Assembly: GCA_045640165.1 (NCBI GenBank) | Contig: JAZUEK010000037.1 | Coordinates: 1 to 64,000, forward strand | Direction: 5' to 3' | Source of the DNA: RGIG426 sp045640165 | GTDB taxonomy: Bacteria > Bacillota > Clostridia > Oscillospirales > Acutalibacteraceae | Length of the DNA stretch: 64,000 nt | Shown: positions 40,605 to 49,847 of the stretch, piece after piece | Layout: the number at the start of each line of letters is the position of its first letter | Position numbering within the stretch: position 1 is the stretch's first letter | Translations under genes and position numbers: made by a program | The notes under the pieces: model-generated | Database searches by the model: none | What the model was told of the DNA's origin: nothing | Seen by the model: only the letters and a program-made list of their open reading frames with translations

Positions 40605-41350
40605 TGTGCGCTCACCTCCTCGCCGGAAACCTCATCCGCAGCCGGTTCTTCCTCTGGCGGAATTGCCACCTGCAGCGCAATATTCGCGGTCAACACTTTC
40701 TCCGTGCCGGCCAACAGGTTGCCCGCTTTATCTTTGTTGGTAACCGCCGTTTGCAGATCCACGTTAGTGACCAACTCGTTGTCACTCAAATCCTGGGCGA
40801 GCTGACCGACCTGTTCCAAAGTAACGTCATAGAAACTGATATTGATGGAGTTACCGTTGATACTAATGCTCTGCATCTCGGCCACGTTAAAGAGATGCTC
40901 ATCCAACATATCAATCAGTTGAATACGGTCAACAAGTTTAAGCTCTTCGTCCGACAAGAACGCTTTGAAATAGTGGCTGAACTTCTCGAACACCGCTTCA
41001 TAACGAGCAAGCAACTGTTTGTTCTGCTCAAGTTCTTGTTGCGCCGCAACATACTCTTCCTCGGCGGCCTTTTTCTTGTTGTACTGGTCGAGAACACCGA
41101 ACTTCGCAAACACCGCCAAAATAACCACCAACAGCACAATCAGCACGATGTCGGTCGTTTTGGAATTTTCGCCTTTTTCCAAAATCACCAAGTTCATGGT
41201 TTTTTTGTTCGGGATTCCGGAACCGGTCTTCTTTTTGCCGAGGTCTTTCAGGAAGTCAAGACTGATATCCATGCTTAAACCTTTGCCACCGCCGCCTTCT
41301 ACGGCTTCGGGGGCTTCTTTAACTTTCTTTTCTTTCTTCTCTTTAGCCAT
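40601..41350 (-). CDS. pilN: Type IV pilus PilN-like inner-membrane protein
   Basis: 249 residues. A long cytoplasmic N-terminus rich in Lys/Glu (1-65) includes the PilN-type motif region KKTMNLVILEKG. A single membrane helix at about 66-86 (DIVLIVLLVVILAVFAKFG) and a coiled coil (about 90-120) precede a ferredoxin-like domain with SISINGNSINISFY. The lysine-rich N-terminal extension before the PilM-binding segment is longer than usual. Overlaps pilO by 4 bases. Confidence 0.78.
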   Translation of the reverse strand: MAKEKKEKKVKEAPEAVEGGGGKGLSMDISLDFLKDLGKKKTGSGIPNKKTMNLVILEKGENSKTTDIVLIVLLVVILAVFAKFGVLDQYNKKKAAEEEYVAAQQELEQNKQLLARYEAVFEKFSHYFKAFLSDEELKLVDRIQLIDMLDEHLFNVAEMQSISINGNSINISFYDVTLEQVGQLAQDLSDNELVTNVDLQTAVTNKDKAGNLLAGTEKVLTANIALQVAIPPEEEPAADEVSGEEVSAQ

Positions 41351-41365
41351 CTGTGACTCCCCTCC

Positions 41366-42343
41366 TTACTGTAACGTAGCGCCGAGCGACAGCGCGCAGC
41401 GCGTCGCATACGGATTTTGGAACTTCTCGGGGAGCAGGTCGTTGACACTGCGCGCCGTAAGGCCCGTGGTTTCGGTAATCACGCGGAGAAGCGGCTGAAT
41501 TTCAGAACCGCCGCCGGCATAGTAGATATGCTGCGCGTTTTCCGCGTTGCTCGTAAAGCCGTAGAAGTTAAGCGCTTTCATGATCTCAAACGCGATGTGG
41601 TTGTACACCTCTTCGCACTGCGGTTGATCGAGCGCAGAGTTGTGGTTCGTCTCTTTGTAGGCGCTCGCCACGTACACGTCCACGTCCATCGCTTCGGCGA
41701 TCGCCATATCAATGGCGGTGCAACCCACGTCGATGAGCTTAGTCGCCTCATGCTGGGTGCCTTTATAGAAATACGCGTGGGTGGACAAATGGCCGATATC
41801 CACAATGCAGTAGTCGTTTTTGCCCTCGGCAATTTCCGGATTCTGCATCAGCAGGTTGCGATAGGCCATCTCCTGCGGAATCGCCGTAGTCAATTTCAGA
41901 CCCGCGCTTTGCATCATCAGCGAGTTTTCCACCACCGTGGTTTTAAGCACCGCCGCAGCGGTCGTCTCAATACCCATCGGGGCGCCCGACTCGTCTTTCG
42001 GCACGTCATCCACCAAATAATCGTAGAAATAACGATCGCTCTCGCCGGACAGATAGTCACGCATCTCGTACGGCAAGTTGATGCGCAGACGTTCCTCTTC
42101 CATTACCGGAAAATGAATATGCCGGCAGAACACCTGCGACGGCGGCAAAATCAGCGAGCAGTCGCCGCCCGGCAATTTGTATTTTTTGCGAATGTTTTTA
42201 ATAAACTCCGCCATTGCATCCTGCAACTGCACAACACCGTCTTTGACCAAGTTGGTCGGCAGTTTTTCACTCACCATACGAATGGTGTCACCTTTGCGGG
42301 CTGTGATCTTAATCTCGTTATTTCCGATGTCGATCCCTAACAT
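41366..42343 (-). CDS. pilM: Type IV pilus PilM, actin-like ATPase
   Basis: 325 residues of the FtsA/actin-like fold. Phosphate 1 motif MLGIDIGNNEIKI at the N-terminus, second phosphate motif DYCIVDIGHLSTHAYFY, adenosine-binding region IYYAGGGSEIQPLL. Cytoplasmic; binds the N-terminus of PilN. GGGAGG is 7 bases before the ATG. A 73-base gap without a convincing promoter separates it from pilD. Confidence 0.9.
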   Translation of the reverse strand: MLGIDIGNNEIKITARKGDTIRMVSEKLPTNLVKDGVVQLQDAMAEFIKNIRKKYKLPGGDCSLILPPSQVFCRHIHFPVMEEERLRINLPYEMRDYLSGESDRYFYDYLVDDVPKDESGAPMGIETTAAAVLKTTVVENSLMMQSAGLKLTTAIPQEMAYRNLLMQNPEIAEGKNDYCIVDIGHLSTHAYFYKGTQHEATKLIDVGCTAIDMAIAEAMDVDVYVASAYKETNHNSALDQPQCEEVYNHIAFEIMKALNFYGFTSNAENAQHIYYAGGGSEIQPLLRVITETTGLTARSVNDLLPEKFQNPYATRCALSLGATLQ

Positions 42344-42416
42344 CCCGTTTCCTCCCTTATAACCCTAAATTTTTTGTGAATATATCTATCACACCGAATT
42401 GGTGGGATATTTGAAC

Positions 42417-43334
42417 TTAAATCGAGAACAAACTCTGATACCAGTCGGCGACAAAACTTCCGACGAACATCGCCACCCACGTTCCTGCCGCAATAGACGG
42501 ACCGAACGGAATGAGTTTTTGTTCTTCTTTAGCTTCAATCGCCTCTAAAATTTCCTCCGTCGAGGCGGAGGCATCCGGAATTTCGATGGGCTCTGCGTCT
42601 TTTTGACGGGCGTTGTTGACGATACCGAAAATCATGCCAAACACACACGCCACAATCATAATGAACAGACTGACTTGCCAACGGAAATACAATCCGATCA
42701 TAAAGATCATCTTGATGTCGCCGCCGCCCATCGTTTCCTTGTCCATCACCTTATCGGCGATGATCACCAAAAGATACAGCGGAAGCGCCACAGCGAAGCC
42801 ACCGATTACCGTGTTCAAAAGGTCTTTCCACAGTGTGCCCTCGTAGATGCCCGACGCAATGACGAACACCAAACGACCGGCAATACCGGCGATGATCAGA
42901 CGATCCGGCACTAAGTAATCCTCCAAGTCGGCAAACGAGATGCACAAGAGGATCGCCGCCAAAAACGCCGCTTCCACCGCCCAGAGGGTAAAGCCAAAGC
43001 CGACGAGAATGGAAACAAACACCGCTGCGGACAAAATTTCCGCCAGCAGATACCGAAACGCGATCTTCTGACCGCAATAGCGGCATTTGCCGCCAAGGAA
43101 CAGATAACTAAACAGCGGAATCAAATCCCAAAAGCCGAGCGGATGATCGCATTTGGCGCAGTGGGAACGGCCGTGAAGCACCGACTCCTCGTGCACAATA
43201 CGCCATGCCGCACAGTTGAGAAAACTGCCCATACAAAGGCCGAACAGCGCCACGATGCAAAGAATATAAATATACGTCCCCGTACTGTCTTTGAGATAGT
43301 TGAGATTTCCGAGGGTTTCAAAAACAGGAAGCAC
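42417..43334 (-). CDS. pilD: Prepilin peptidase PilD
   Basis: 305-residue membrane aspartic peptidase (A24A) that cleaves after the Gly of type III signal peptides and N-methylates the new N-terminus. Zinc-binding CAKCDHPLGFWDLIP...CRYCGQ is intact, the catalytic aspartates lie in SFADLEDYLVPDRL and in GGGDIKMIFMIGL. About seven helices. An acidic cytoplasmic insertion (about 245-275) before the last helix is unusual. Start is GTG 43334 preceded by AAAGGAG. Its substrates are the four prepilin-like proteins to the right. Confidence 0.93.
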   Translation of the reverse strand: MLPVFETLGNLNYLKDSTGTYIYILCIVALFGLCMGSFLNCAAWRIVHEESVLHGRSHCAKCDHPLGFWDLIPLFSYLFLGGKCRYCGQKIAFRYLLAEILSAAVFVSILVGFGFTLWAVEAAFLAAILLCISFADLEDYLVPDRLIIAGIAGRLVFVIASGIYEGTLWKDLLNTVIGGFAVALPLYLLVIIADKVMDKETMGGGDIKMIFMIGLYFRWQVSLFIMIVACVFGMIFGIVNNARQKDAEPIEIPDASASTEEILEAIEAKEEQKLIPFGPSIAAGTWVAMFVGSFVADWYQSLFSI

Positions 43335-43360
43335 CTGCCATCACTCCTTTAAGTGGATTA

Positions 43361-43390
43361 CCGGGAGAGGAGAACTCCCCCCCTCCCGGG
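43361..43390. other. GC-rich intercistronic hairpin between pilC and pilD
   Basis: CCGGGAG pairs with CTCCCGG around a G/C-rich interior. There is no T-run in the direction of transcription, so it is more likely an mRNA processing or stability hairpin than a terminator. Confidence 0.4.
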
Positions 43391-43399
43391 GATTGGTTC

Positions 43400-43576
43400 T
43401 TACGCATCCACGCCGTCGTACATGGCGAACATCGGCAGGTACACGGACAACAGAACGAAGCAGACGAACACGGCGAGGAACACGATCATAATCGGTTCGA
43501 TAAGCGCGGTCGCTTTGGTGGTCGCGAGGTCCACCTCGTTATCGTAATATTCAGCGGTAATGCCGAGGGTGGTTTA
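43400..43576 (-). other. In-frame remainder of pilC after the premature TAA
   Basis: After TAA (minus strand, 43576-43574) the same frame continues for 58 codons: TTLGITAEYYDNEVDLATTK, then ATALIEPIMIVFLAVFVCFV, then LLSVYLPMFAMYDGVDA, ending at TAA 43402-43400. This contains the diagnostic PilC/GspF C-terminus (AEYYDNEV, SLIEPIMI-like and the last membrane helix). No separate start or ribosome binding site is visible. Confidence 0.92.
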
Positions 43577-44608
43577 CAGAGAACCGGTTTCCTCAGCGAC
43601 GGCGGTCATTTCTTTAAGCAAATCGGGGAAATACTCGATATCGCGCATACAGTCACCGAGACGGCGACCGGCTTCGATACCGGCGTTCATCTCCAGTACC
43701 GCGCGGCTGACCACGTAGTTACCGATAACCTTACCGGTAACGTTGATAGCCTCCACAACGGTCAGACCGGCAGAGAACATGTTAACGAAGGTATTCGCAA
43801 ACTGGCTGGCGCAACTCATACTGTTCACCTTGCCGAGCACCGGCATATTCAGCATGAAGATGGCAATTTTCTCGCGTCCCACGTCGGTACGGGCAAAAAT
43901 ACGGTAAATCAAAATGATTGCCGCAATAATACCGGCCAACAGTATAAAGTGTTTGGTCATAAACTCAGACATCGCGATAAGGAGTTTCGTCGGAAGCGGC
44001 AACTCACCGCCCTGGCTTTCGAACGTTTCCTTAAACATAGGAACCGCGACCACCATGATGATGACGATAACGACGACGGAAACCACGCCGACGAATGCCG
44101 GGTAGGTCAAAGCGGATTTGACCTTACCTTTAGTCTTGGCGGATTTGTCGTAGAAGACTTCCATACGCTTAAAGGACTGCTCCAAGTTACCGGATTTTTC
44201 ACCGGCGCGCACCGTTTCAATAAAGGTAACGGGGAGCGTCGCGCCGCGGTCTTGGAAACTGTCGGACAACGAGTGACCGGCGGCCACGTCGTGGGCAACC
44301 TCGGTCAACAAGAGTTTCAAGTCTTTGTTCTCGGTTTGGTTGGCAACCAGTTCCACGGTACGCACCAGCGGCAAACCGGAAGACAAGATGATACCGAACT
44401 GGCTGCACACAAGGGACAGCTCTTTTTCGGAGATTTTTTTCGGGCCAAGGAACGAACCACCCGTTTTTTTCTTAGCCTCGGAAATTTTGGTGACAACGCC
44501 ACCCTGTTCACGAATTTTGGCGATTGCGTCCAAGCGATCGTACGCTTCGATAACGCCGGTCATTTTACCGCCGCTGGACGACTGGGCCTCATACTTGAAT
44601 GTTGTCAA
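43574..44608 (-). CDS. pilC: Type IV pilus platform protein PilC, truncated by an in-frame TAA
   Basis: Inner-membrane GspF-family platform that couples the PilB/PilT motors to pilin insertion. The frame as written has 344 residues: KYEAQSSSGGKMTGVIEAYD, QFGIILSSGLPLVRTVELVA, two of the three membrane helices, and PDLLKEMTAVAEETGSL before TAA. With the in-frame remainder the protein would be 402 residues, the normal family size. A single GAA or GAG-type codon changed to TAA would explain it (the family usually has Asp/Glu/Ser here). The missing part includes the last membrane helix, so a truncated product should be non-functional. Start is TTG 44608, overlapping the pilT stop, after AAGGAG. 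Confidence 0.92.
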   Translation of the reverse strand: MTTFKYEAQSSSGGKMTGVIEAYDRLDAIAKIREQGGVVTKISEAKKKTGGSFLGPKKISEKELSLVCSQFGIILSSGLPLVRTVELVANQTENKDLKLLLTEVAHDVAAGHSLSDSFQDRGATLPVTFIETVRAGEKSGNLEQSFKRMEVFYDKSAKTKGKVKSALTYPAFVGVVSVVVIVIIMVVAVPMFKETFESQGGELPLPTKLLIAMSEFMTKHFILLAGIIAAIILIYRIFARTDVGREKIAIFMLNMPVLGKVNSMSCASQFANTFVNMFSAGLTVVEAINVTGKVIGNYVVSRAVLEMNAGIEAGRRLGDCMRDIEYFPDLLKEMTAVAEETGSL

Positions 44609-45681
44609 AACGCCATGCTCCTTCCTTGAGTCATCAGTTGTTTTTTCACGTACTCGCGGTCCATAGCGGCGCCGATGGCGTCTTGGTGCGAGATCAGTTT
44701 ACGAAGTGCCAATTGCGCCAACGCGTTATCCATCGTCACGCTGCCTTCATGAGCAGACGTTGCGATGGTGTTGGCAATCTGCGGCGTTTTGGCCTCACGA
44801 ATGAGGTTGCGGATAGCGGAGTTCACAATCATGACCTCCACCGCCGCCACACGACCTTTACCGCTTAAGTGCGGCAAGAGCTGCTGGCTGACGACCGCTT
44901 GCAGTGTCTGGGACAACTGCAAACGAATCTGGTTCTGACGGGCTTCGGGGAACACGTCCACAAGACGGTCAATGGAGTCCGCGCAAGAGTTGGTGTGAAG
45001 CGTACCGAACACCAAGTGTCCGGTCTCGGCGGCGGTCAAAGCGGTTTCGACCGTCTCCGGGTCACGCATCTCACCGATCAGGATAACGTCCGGGTCTTCA
45101 CGAAGAGAGGCGCGAAGACCTTCGGCGTAACTGACAGTGTCCACGCCGATTTGGCGCTGACTGATATAACACTTGTCCTCTTCATAGAGGTACTCAATCG
45201 GGTCTTCGAGCGTCACGATATGTTTCGGATAGTTATGGTTAATGGTATTGATAATGGACGCGAGCGTCGTGGATTTACCGGCGCCGGTCTCACCGGTCAC
45301 GATAACGATACCGCGTTCCAAATCCGGGAACTTGTGAATTGCCGGAGGCAAACGCAGTTTTTCCATATCCGGGATATCGTCGTTCAAAAGACGAAGTGCC
45401 ACTGCCGGCTCGTGCTGGCGGCGGAACAAGTGGACACGGCAACGGCGGCCTTTGTACGACCAACCTTCGTCCACCTCACCGATTTTACGCATCGTATCGT
45501 ATTTCGTCTCGGACGAAAGTTCGATACAAATCGCTTCCACTTCTTCGTGGGACATAATGTAGTTGCCCATCGGCACCAACTTGCCGTCCACACGGATGCG
45601 CACCGGGCCGCCGGGGGCGATATGAATATCGGAAGCGCGCTGCGGAACCGCAGCATCCATAATTTGACCAATCGTAACCAT
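44605..45681 (-). CDS. pilT: Type IV pilus retraction ATPase PilT
   Basis: 358-residue hexameric ATPase driving pilus disassembly. Starts with the PilT-specific ASDIHIAPGGPVRIRVDGKL; Walker A VTGETGAGKSTT at about 127-137; aspartate box and Walker B LREDPDVILIGEMRDPET; His box TGHLVFGTLHTNSC. AIREAKTPQIANT resembles the AIRNLIRE retraction motif (here AIRNLIREAK is intact). Presence of PilT predicts retractile, twitching-type pili. Confidence 0.96.
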   Translation of the reverse strand: MVTIGQIMDAAVPQRASDIHIAPGGPVRIRVDGKLVPMGNYIMSHEEVEAICIELSSETKYDTMRKIGEVDEGWSYKGRRCRVHLFRRQHEPAVALRLLNDDIPDMEKLRLPPAIHKFPDLERGIVIVTGETGAGKSTTLASIINTINHNYPKHIVTLEDPIEYLYEEDKCYISQRQIGVDTVSYAEGLRASLREDPDVILIGEMRDPETVETALTAAETGHLVFGTLHTNSCADSIDRLVDVFPEARQNQIRLQLSQTLQAVVSQQLLPHLSGKGRVAAVEVMIVNSAIRNLIREAKTPQIANTIATSAHEGSVTMDNALAQLALRKLISHQDAIGAAMDREYVKKQLMTQGRSMAF

Positions 45682-45698
45682 AGCGTTTCTCCTTTATG

Positions 45699-47396
45699 TT
45701 ATCCGACGGTGTTGACCGTACGAATCAATTCTGACAAAGTGGACGTTCCTTCATACACCACGCGCAAGCAGTCGTCGCGCAGGGTGCGGAAACCGTCCGC
45801 CTCCAAAGCGGCGTCCAAATCGGCACGGCTACCGCTTTCAGCGATCACGCGCTGGACTCTCTGAGAGAACATCATGATCTCGAACACGGCAATACGTCCG
45901 CGATAGCCGCTCTCGTGGCAATCCGGGCAACCTTTGCCGCGGTAGAACACGTGCTGATTGGCTTCTTCACGGGTCAAACCGGACTTACGCAACTCTTCGT
46001 CGTCCGGAATATATTCTTCTTTGCAGCGCGGGCAGATACGACGCACCAGACGCTGAGAGATAACACCGCGCATGGCGCTGTGAATCAGGAAGCGCGGCGT
46101 ACCCATATCGAGCAAACGGTCGACCGTGGACGGCGCATCGTTGGTATGGAGGGTCGAGATAACCAAGTGACCGGTAATAGCGGAACGCATGGCGATCTCG
46201 GAGGTCTCGCCGTCACGAATTTCACCGACGGAGATGATATCCGGGTCCTGACGCAAGATAGAACGAAGACCGTTGGCAAAGGTCATACCGGTTTTCTCGT
46301 TAATCTGCACCTGGTTGACGCCGTCGATATTGTACTCAACCGGGTCCTCCAAGGTGACCAAGTTGACGTCTTCTTGGTTCAAGCGAGTCATAATGGCGGT
46401 CATCGTGGACGATTTACCGGAACCGGTCGGGCCCACGATCAAAATAACACCGTTGCTGTTGGAAATCAAATTGACAACCTTATCTTGGTTGTCGCCGGTC
46501 AGTCCAACGCCTTCAAAGTTGAGCATTTCGGTGCTCTTACGCAACAAACGAATAACGATTTTCTCACCGTAAATGGTCGGCAGAGAAGAAATACGAAGGT
46601 CAATGTCCTGACCGCGAGCACGGACGTTCGCACGACCGTCCTGCGGAATACGACGCTCGGCGATGTCCATCGAGCCGATAATCTTAATACGCGAAATAAC
46701 CGCCGATTGCGATTTTTTCGGCACCGATAAGATTTGACGAAGCACACCGTCGGTACGCAGACGAACGGTCAGCTCGGTCTCACGCGGCTCGATGTGAATA
46801 TCACTGGCGTTTTCGTTAACGGCACGCTCAATGATAGAGTTCACAAGACGGATAATCGGGGCGGCCTCTTCGTCGTCGCTATCGATTTGGTGGCTCTGCA
46901 CGCCGCCCTCAGCGGCACGGCTGTCGCCCTCCTCCATCTGCAGTTCTTCGAGCGCCTGGTTGGCGTTGTCCGCACCATAGAGGTTAATCAGCATCCGCTC
47001 GGTCGCGCTACTGGTCGCAATGAGCGGAACAATGTTCATCTGGGTGGCGGCTTTGGCTTCATCGAGCGCCACGAAGTCGAGCGGGTCGACCATGGCGAGG
47101 TACAGGGTGTTGTCCACCGCACGCACCGGCACGACGAAGTGTTCACGCGCCAATTTCTTAGGAACCAAGTCGGCAAGCGCCGGGTTGGGCATCTCAGACG
47201 AGAGGTCCACGAAATCCACATGCAACTGCACGCGCAGCGCGTCAATCAAATCCTCCTCGGTGATAATTCCTGCTTTCACAAGCACCATACCAAGACGCTG
47301 ACCGGTTTCTTTCTGGAATTCCAGCGCCTGACGGAGCTGTTCTTCGTTGATTTTGTTCGCCTCAAGCAGCATATCGCCGAGTCGTTTGTAAGCCAT
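45699..47396 (-). CDS. pilB: Type IV pilus extension ATPase PilB
   Basis: 565-residue GspE-family extension motor. N-terminal MshEN-like domain (about 1-150; YKRLGDMLLEANKINEEQLR), then ASDIHIEPRETELTVRLRTD, Walker A VGPTGSGKSST at about 319-329, Walker B LRQDPDIISVGEIRDGET, and the tetracysteine zinc motif CPRCKEEY...GCPDCHESGYRGR at about 440-485. MshEN domains in other species bind cyclic di-GMP; whether this one does cannot be read by eye. Ribosome binding site AGGAGG. Confidence 0.96.
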   Translation of the reverse strand: MAYKRLGDMLLEANKINEEQLRQALEFQKETGQRLGMVLVKAGIITEEDLIDALRVQLHVDFVDLSSEMPNPALADLVPKKLAREHFVVPVRAVDNTLYLAMVDPLDFVALDEAKAATQMNIVPLIATSSATERMLINLYGADNANQALEELQMEEGDSRAAEGGVQSHQIDSDDEEAAPIIRLVNSIIERAVNENASDIHIEPRETELTVRLRTDGVLRQILSVPKKSQSAVISRIKIIGSMDIAERRIPQDGRANVRARGQDIDLRISSLPTIYGEKIVIRLLRKSTEMLNFEGVGLTGDNQDKVVNLISNSNGVILIVGPTGSGKSSTMTAIMTRLNQEDVNLVTLEDPVEYNIDGVNQVQINEKTGMTFANGLRSILRQDPDIISVGEIRDGETSEIAMRSAITGHLVISTLHTNDAPSTVDRLLDMGTPRFLIHSAMRGVISQRLVRRICPRCKEEYIPDDEELRKSGLTREEANQHVFYRGKGCPDCHESGYRGRIAVFEIMMFSQRVQRVIAESGSRADLDAALEADGFRTLRDDCLRVVYEGTSTLSELIRTVNTVG

Positions 47397-47460
47397 ATGT
47401 GTATTCCTCCTAAAGTTAATGCAAAATAATCAATTCAAGGGAGCGTAACTCTTTCAACAA

Positions 47461-48186
47461 TCAGGGAGTCGACGTCTCCGGAACAGACACGGTCGATGTC
47501 GTTGCTTCAGCATTTGCCGGGCGGAAACTAACTTCCACATCTTTTGTCATCGGTTTGGTGCCCGACGGCTCTGAAATCGTATAGGTAAGAGTAAACACAC
47601 CGTCATCAAAAGCAACGTCAAAATCCTTTATAATCAGCGTCGTATACACACCGTGACTAACAAGGAAGTGCGGCTTCAAGTTGTCATACTCAACCAACTT
47701 GCGCGTGTCGCCCTCTTTGGTGTATTCCTGGAACTTCATCGCCAAACGATCTACGTATTTCGGTTCCGCCGTTGTGCCGACATTATACGGCTCCATCAGC
47801 AAAACGCCGCTTACAATACCATAATCATTGTTGGTAATAAAGCACGTGCCGCCATCCATCGTCAATTCGTTCTGGGTAACAAGCGCATTCTCCAACGTGG
47901 CAATTTGCTTCGGCAATCCTTCTTCCAAAGCAGTAACGTCTTTCTCCGTATACGGTTCAATCTCCGCATAGCGAAGCACGTCTTGCACCGCCGTATTGAT
48001 GGTAGAAGCCAAAATATCACTTTCAGCAACAAACGTGGCCTCACGCTGTACGCGCGCACCTACCGAAGCGCCCACCGACATCATCAAAGACATCATAACC
48101 ACAACAAGGAGAGCTGCGAGCATTTCGACAAGCGTAAAACCTTTATTGGAATGTAATTTTTTGCGTAACTTCTTCAAAATACGCAT
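47461..48186 (-). CDS. Type IV prepilin-like protein (minor pilin)
   Basis: 241 residues. Class III signal MRILKKLRKKLHSNKG cleaved before FTLVEMLAALLVVVMM, with Phe+1 and Glu+5 (E21). The hydrophobic helix runs to about residue 40. The body (about 60-225) is unrecognised and ends in a Ser/Thr/Pro-rich tail ATTSTVSVPETSTP. I set the start to ATG 48186, 8 bases after GGAGG. Size and position suit a minor pilin of the GspJ/PilW kind. Confidence 0.82.
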   Translation of the reverse strand: MRILKKLRKKLHSNKGFTLVEMLAALLVVVMMSLMMSVGASVGARVQREATFVAESDILASTINTAVQDVLRYAEIEPYTEKDVTALEEGLPKQIATLENALVTQNELTMDGGTCFITNNDYGIVSGVLLMEPYNVGTTAEPKYVDRLAMKFQEYTKEGDTRKLVEYDNLKPHFLVSHGVYTTLIIKDFDVAFDDGVFTLTYTISEPSGTKPMTKDVEVSFRPANAEATTSTVSVPETSTP

Positions 48187-48203
48187 ACCGCATACCTCCC
48201 CTT

Positions 48204-48587
48204 TTAGGATTCCGGACAAAGAATATAGGTGCTGTAATCACCGTATTGTATCTCCGTCTCTTCATCGCTGATATTGCAATCCGTATAAGAAACGGCTATT
48301 TCTTTGGTATCTTTGACCGTTTTCTCATCCTCCGGCGTTTCCGGTTGATTGAAAAGAATCACCTTCACTTTGCCGTCGGACGCATCGCCGGCCGTTCCCG
48401 ATAAAATGCTCATGCATTTTTGGTTGCGTGTATCACGCTCGCGCGCTTGGCGGTTCAACTCCATTGCCGTTGTCGTTGCACCGGCAAGCAAAATGCTGGC
48501 AAACGTGGCAATCAAAATAGCAAACAAAGTTTCCACAAGCGTCTCGCCTGCGCGGCTTTTTAATTTCTTCAGCATTACTTTTTTCAT
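48204..48587 (-). CDS. Small type IV prepilin-like protein with unusual Glu at +1
   Basis: 127 residues. Signal MKKVMLKKLKSRAG followed by ETLVETLFAILIATFASILL, so the predicted mature N-terminus is Glu instead of the usual Phe or Met; Glu+5 (E19) is kept. The globular part is about 85 residues and acidic. Likely a GspI/PilV-like minor pilin. ATG 48587 chosen as the start nearest the basic leader. Confidence 0.78.
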   Translation of the reverse strand: MKKVMLKKLKSRAGETLVETLFAILIATFASILLAGATTTAMELNRQARERDTRNQKCMSILSGTAGDASDGKVKVILFNQPETPEDEKTVKDTKEIAVSYTDCNISDEETEIQYGDYSTYILCPES

Positions 48588-48604
48588 ACTCTCTCGCCGC
48601 CCTC

Positions 48605-49687
48605 TCATGAACCGCTTACATCACTGGCCACCGTCGAAGACTCCTCATCGGATTGTATCGGTTTCAATCCTTTCGAAATCTCAATATCATCGGTGTACCA
48701 TGTCAAATACGTATCTACCACCGTGGTGCGCTTAATATGCTGAGCACCATCCCCACCAATAGGACAAGTTTCTTCAATCGGTTCGGACGAATAACCGGCA
48801 GGTGTCAACGATTCAAAGGAAGAGTGCGCCGTCAACGTCGCCGAGTACGTCGAAGAAAACCGAGAATCCACCGACATTCTGAAGGTAAGATTGGCCTTTT
48901 CATCCGTCGTCATCGTAACGTGAACCGTAGGAAGATTTTTAAGATGCAACGCATCATCATCGTCCGGCACAATGTCAAAAGAATACTCTAAATCATTAAA
49001 TTTAAACGGAACAGCCCCATCGGTTACTTTCGCAAAAGCATCAATAAATGCTTTCAACGAATCCGTTGCCGTCATCACGCCGTTACGCGGATCAAATTTG
49101 CGAATACCCTCATCGCTCAACCGCTTGCTCATGGCATACATAGCCACTTCTTCCAACGGTGCTTTCAAAAACACCGTATCATTATCCCCCACGCAGTTGA
49201 GGCCAAACGAAGCAAACGAACCCGTAGCCGGAGTAAAGTTGATAACGCCAGTCGTGCCGTTCACCACCACAGCCGGGCTATCGCTAACCAAACCGCCGGC
49301 ATCGGTCCACAAACCGAAATAGTTGTGAGCCGATGGGCAATCGCACAGCGAATACGAAATTTTCTCATCGCGCAAATGGAAGCCACCGATAGCACGCGCT
49401 GTCACACCGTCTACGTTTGTAATCTCTTTACGGTTATCCACGCGGTTCGCTCCGTTGATTTGGCCGAACATATCTTTAATGAGGTTTTGCGCCGATTGAA
49501 TGGCGAAAAACGAGCGTTGCTCCTCTTTTTGCGCCAACGCACGCGAGGCGTTAACCGAAGCGGATGCCATCACGACGGATGCCACAAAAAAGCACATCAG
49601 AAAGAACGCCAGCGCCAACAAAATGGATGCACCGGTGTTGCTCTTTAATTTTTTCGTGAATCTTTTCGTGAACGAGTTTGTTTTCAC
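48605..49687 (-). CDS. PilX/GspK-like minor pilin
   Basis: 360 residues. Short basic leader ending KSNTG, then ASILLALAFFLMCFFVASVV as the N-terminal helix without a Glu at +5, as in GspK/PilX tip pilins. Downstream helix QKEEQRSFFAIQSAQNLIKD is typical of PilX N-termini. I chose GTG 49687, which has AGGAGG 7 bases upstream, over a longer frame without a ribosome binding site. Likely a tip-initiating pilin acting with the two small pilins and the giant pilin. Confidence 0.78.
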   Translation of the reverse strand: MKTNSFTKRFTKKLKSNTGASILLALAFFLMCFFVASVVMASASVNASRALAQKEEQRSFFAIQSAQNLIKDMFGQINGANRVDNRKEITNVDGVTARAIGGFHLRDEKISYSLCDCPSAHNYFGLWTDAGGLVSDSPAVVVNGTTGVINFTPATGSFASFGLNCVGDNDTVFLKAPLEEVAMYAMSKRLSDEGIRKFDPRNGVMTATDSLKAFIDAFAKVTDGAVPFKFNDLEYSFDIVPDDDDALHLKNLPTVHVTMTTDEKANLTFRMSVDSRFSSTYSATLTAHSSFESLTPAGYSSEPIEETCPIGGDGAQHIKRTTVVDTYLTWYTDDIEISKGLKPIQSDEESSTVASDVSGS

Positions 49688-49847
49688 AAAAAAGCCTCCT
49701 TTTCGCCGAAAGCGGCGGAGTTTTTCAAAAAAGTATCGTGTTTTTTCCAAAACAGATTGTCTTTTCAGGGATCTTGCCGAAACAGTTTCAGTAAAATCCG
49801 TCAAAAGACACGTCTGACACAGCGTTTTCGTTAAAACGCAAAAGGGA

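Noticed and set aside
11417..43576. Reassignment of TAA to a sense codon as an explanation for the two interrupted genes
   Set aside because: Many intact genes here end at TAA exactly at the expected C-terminus (hisD, argH, argG), so TAA functions as a stop.
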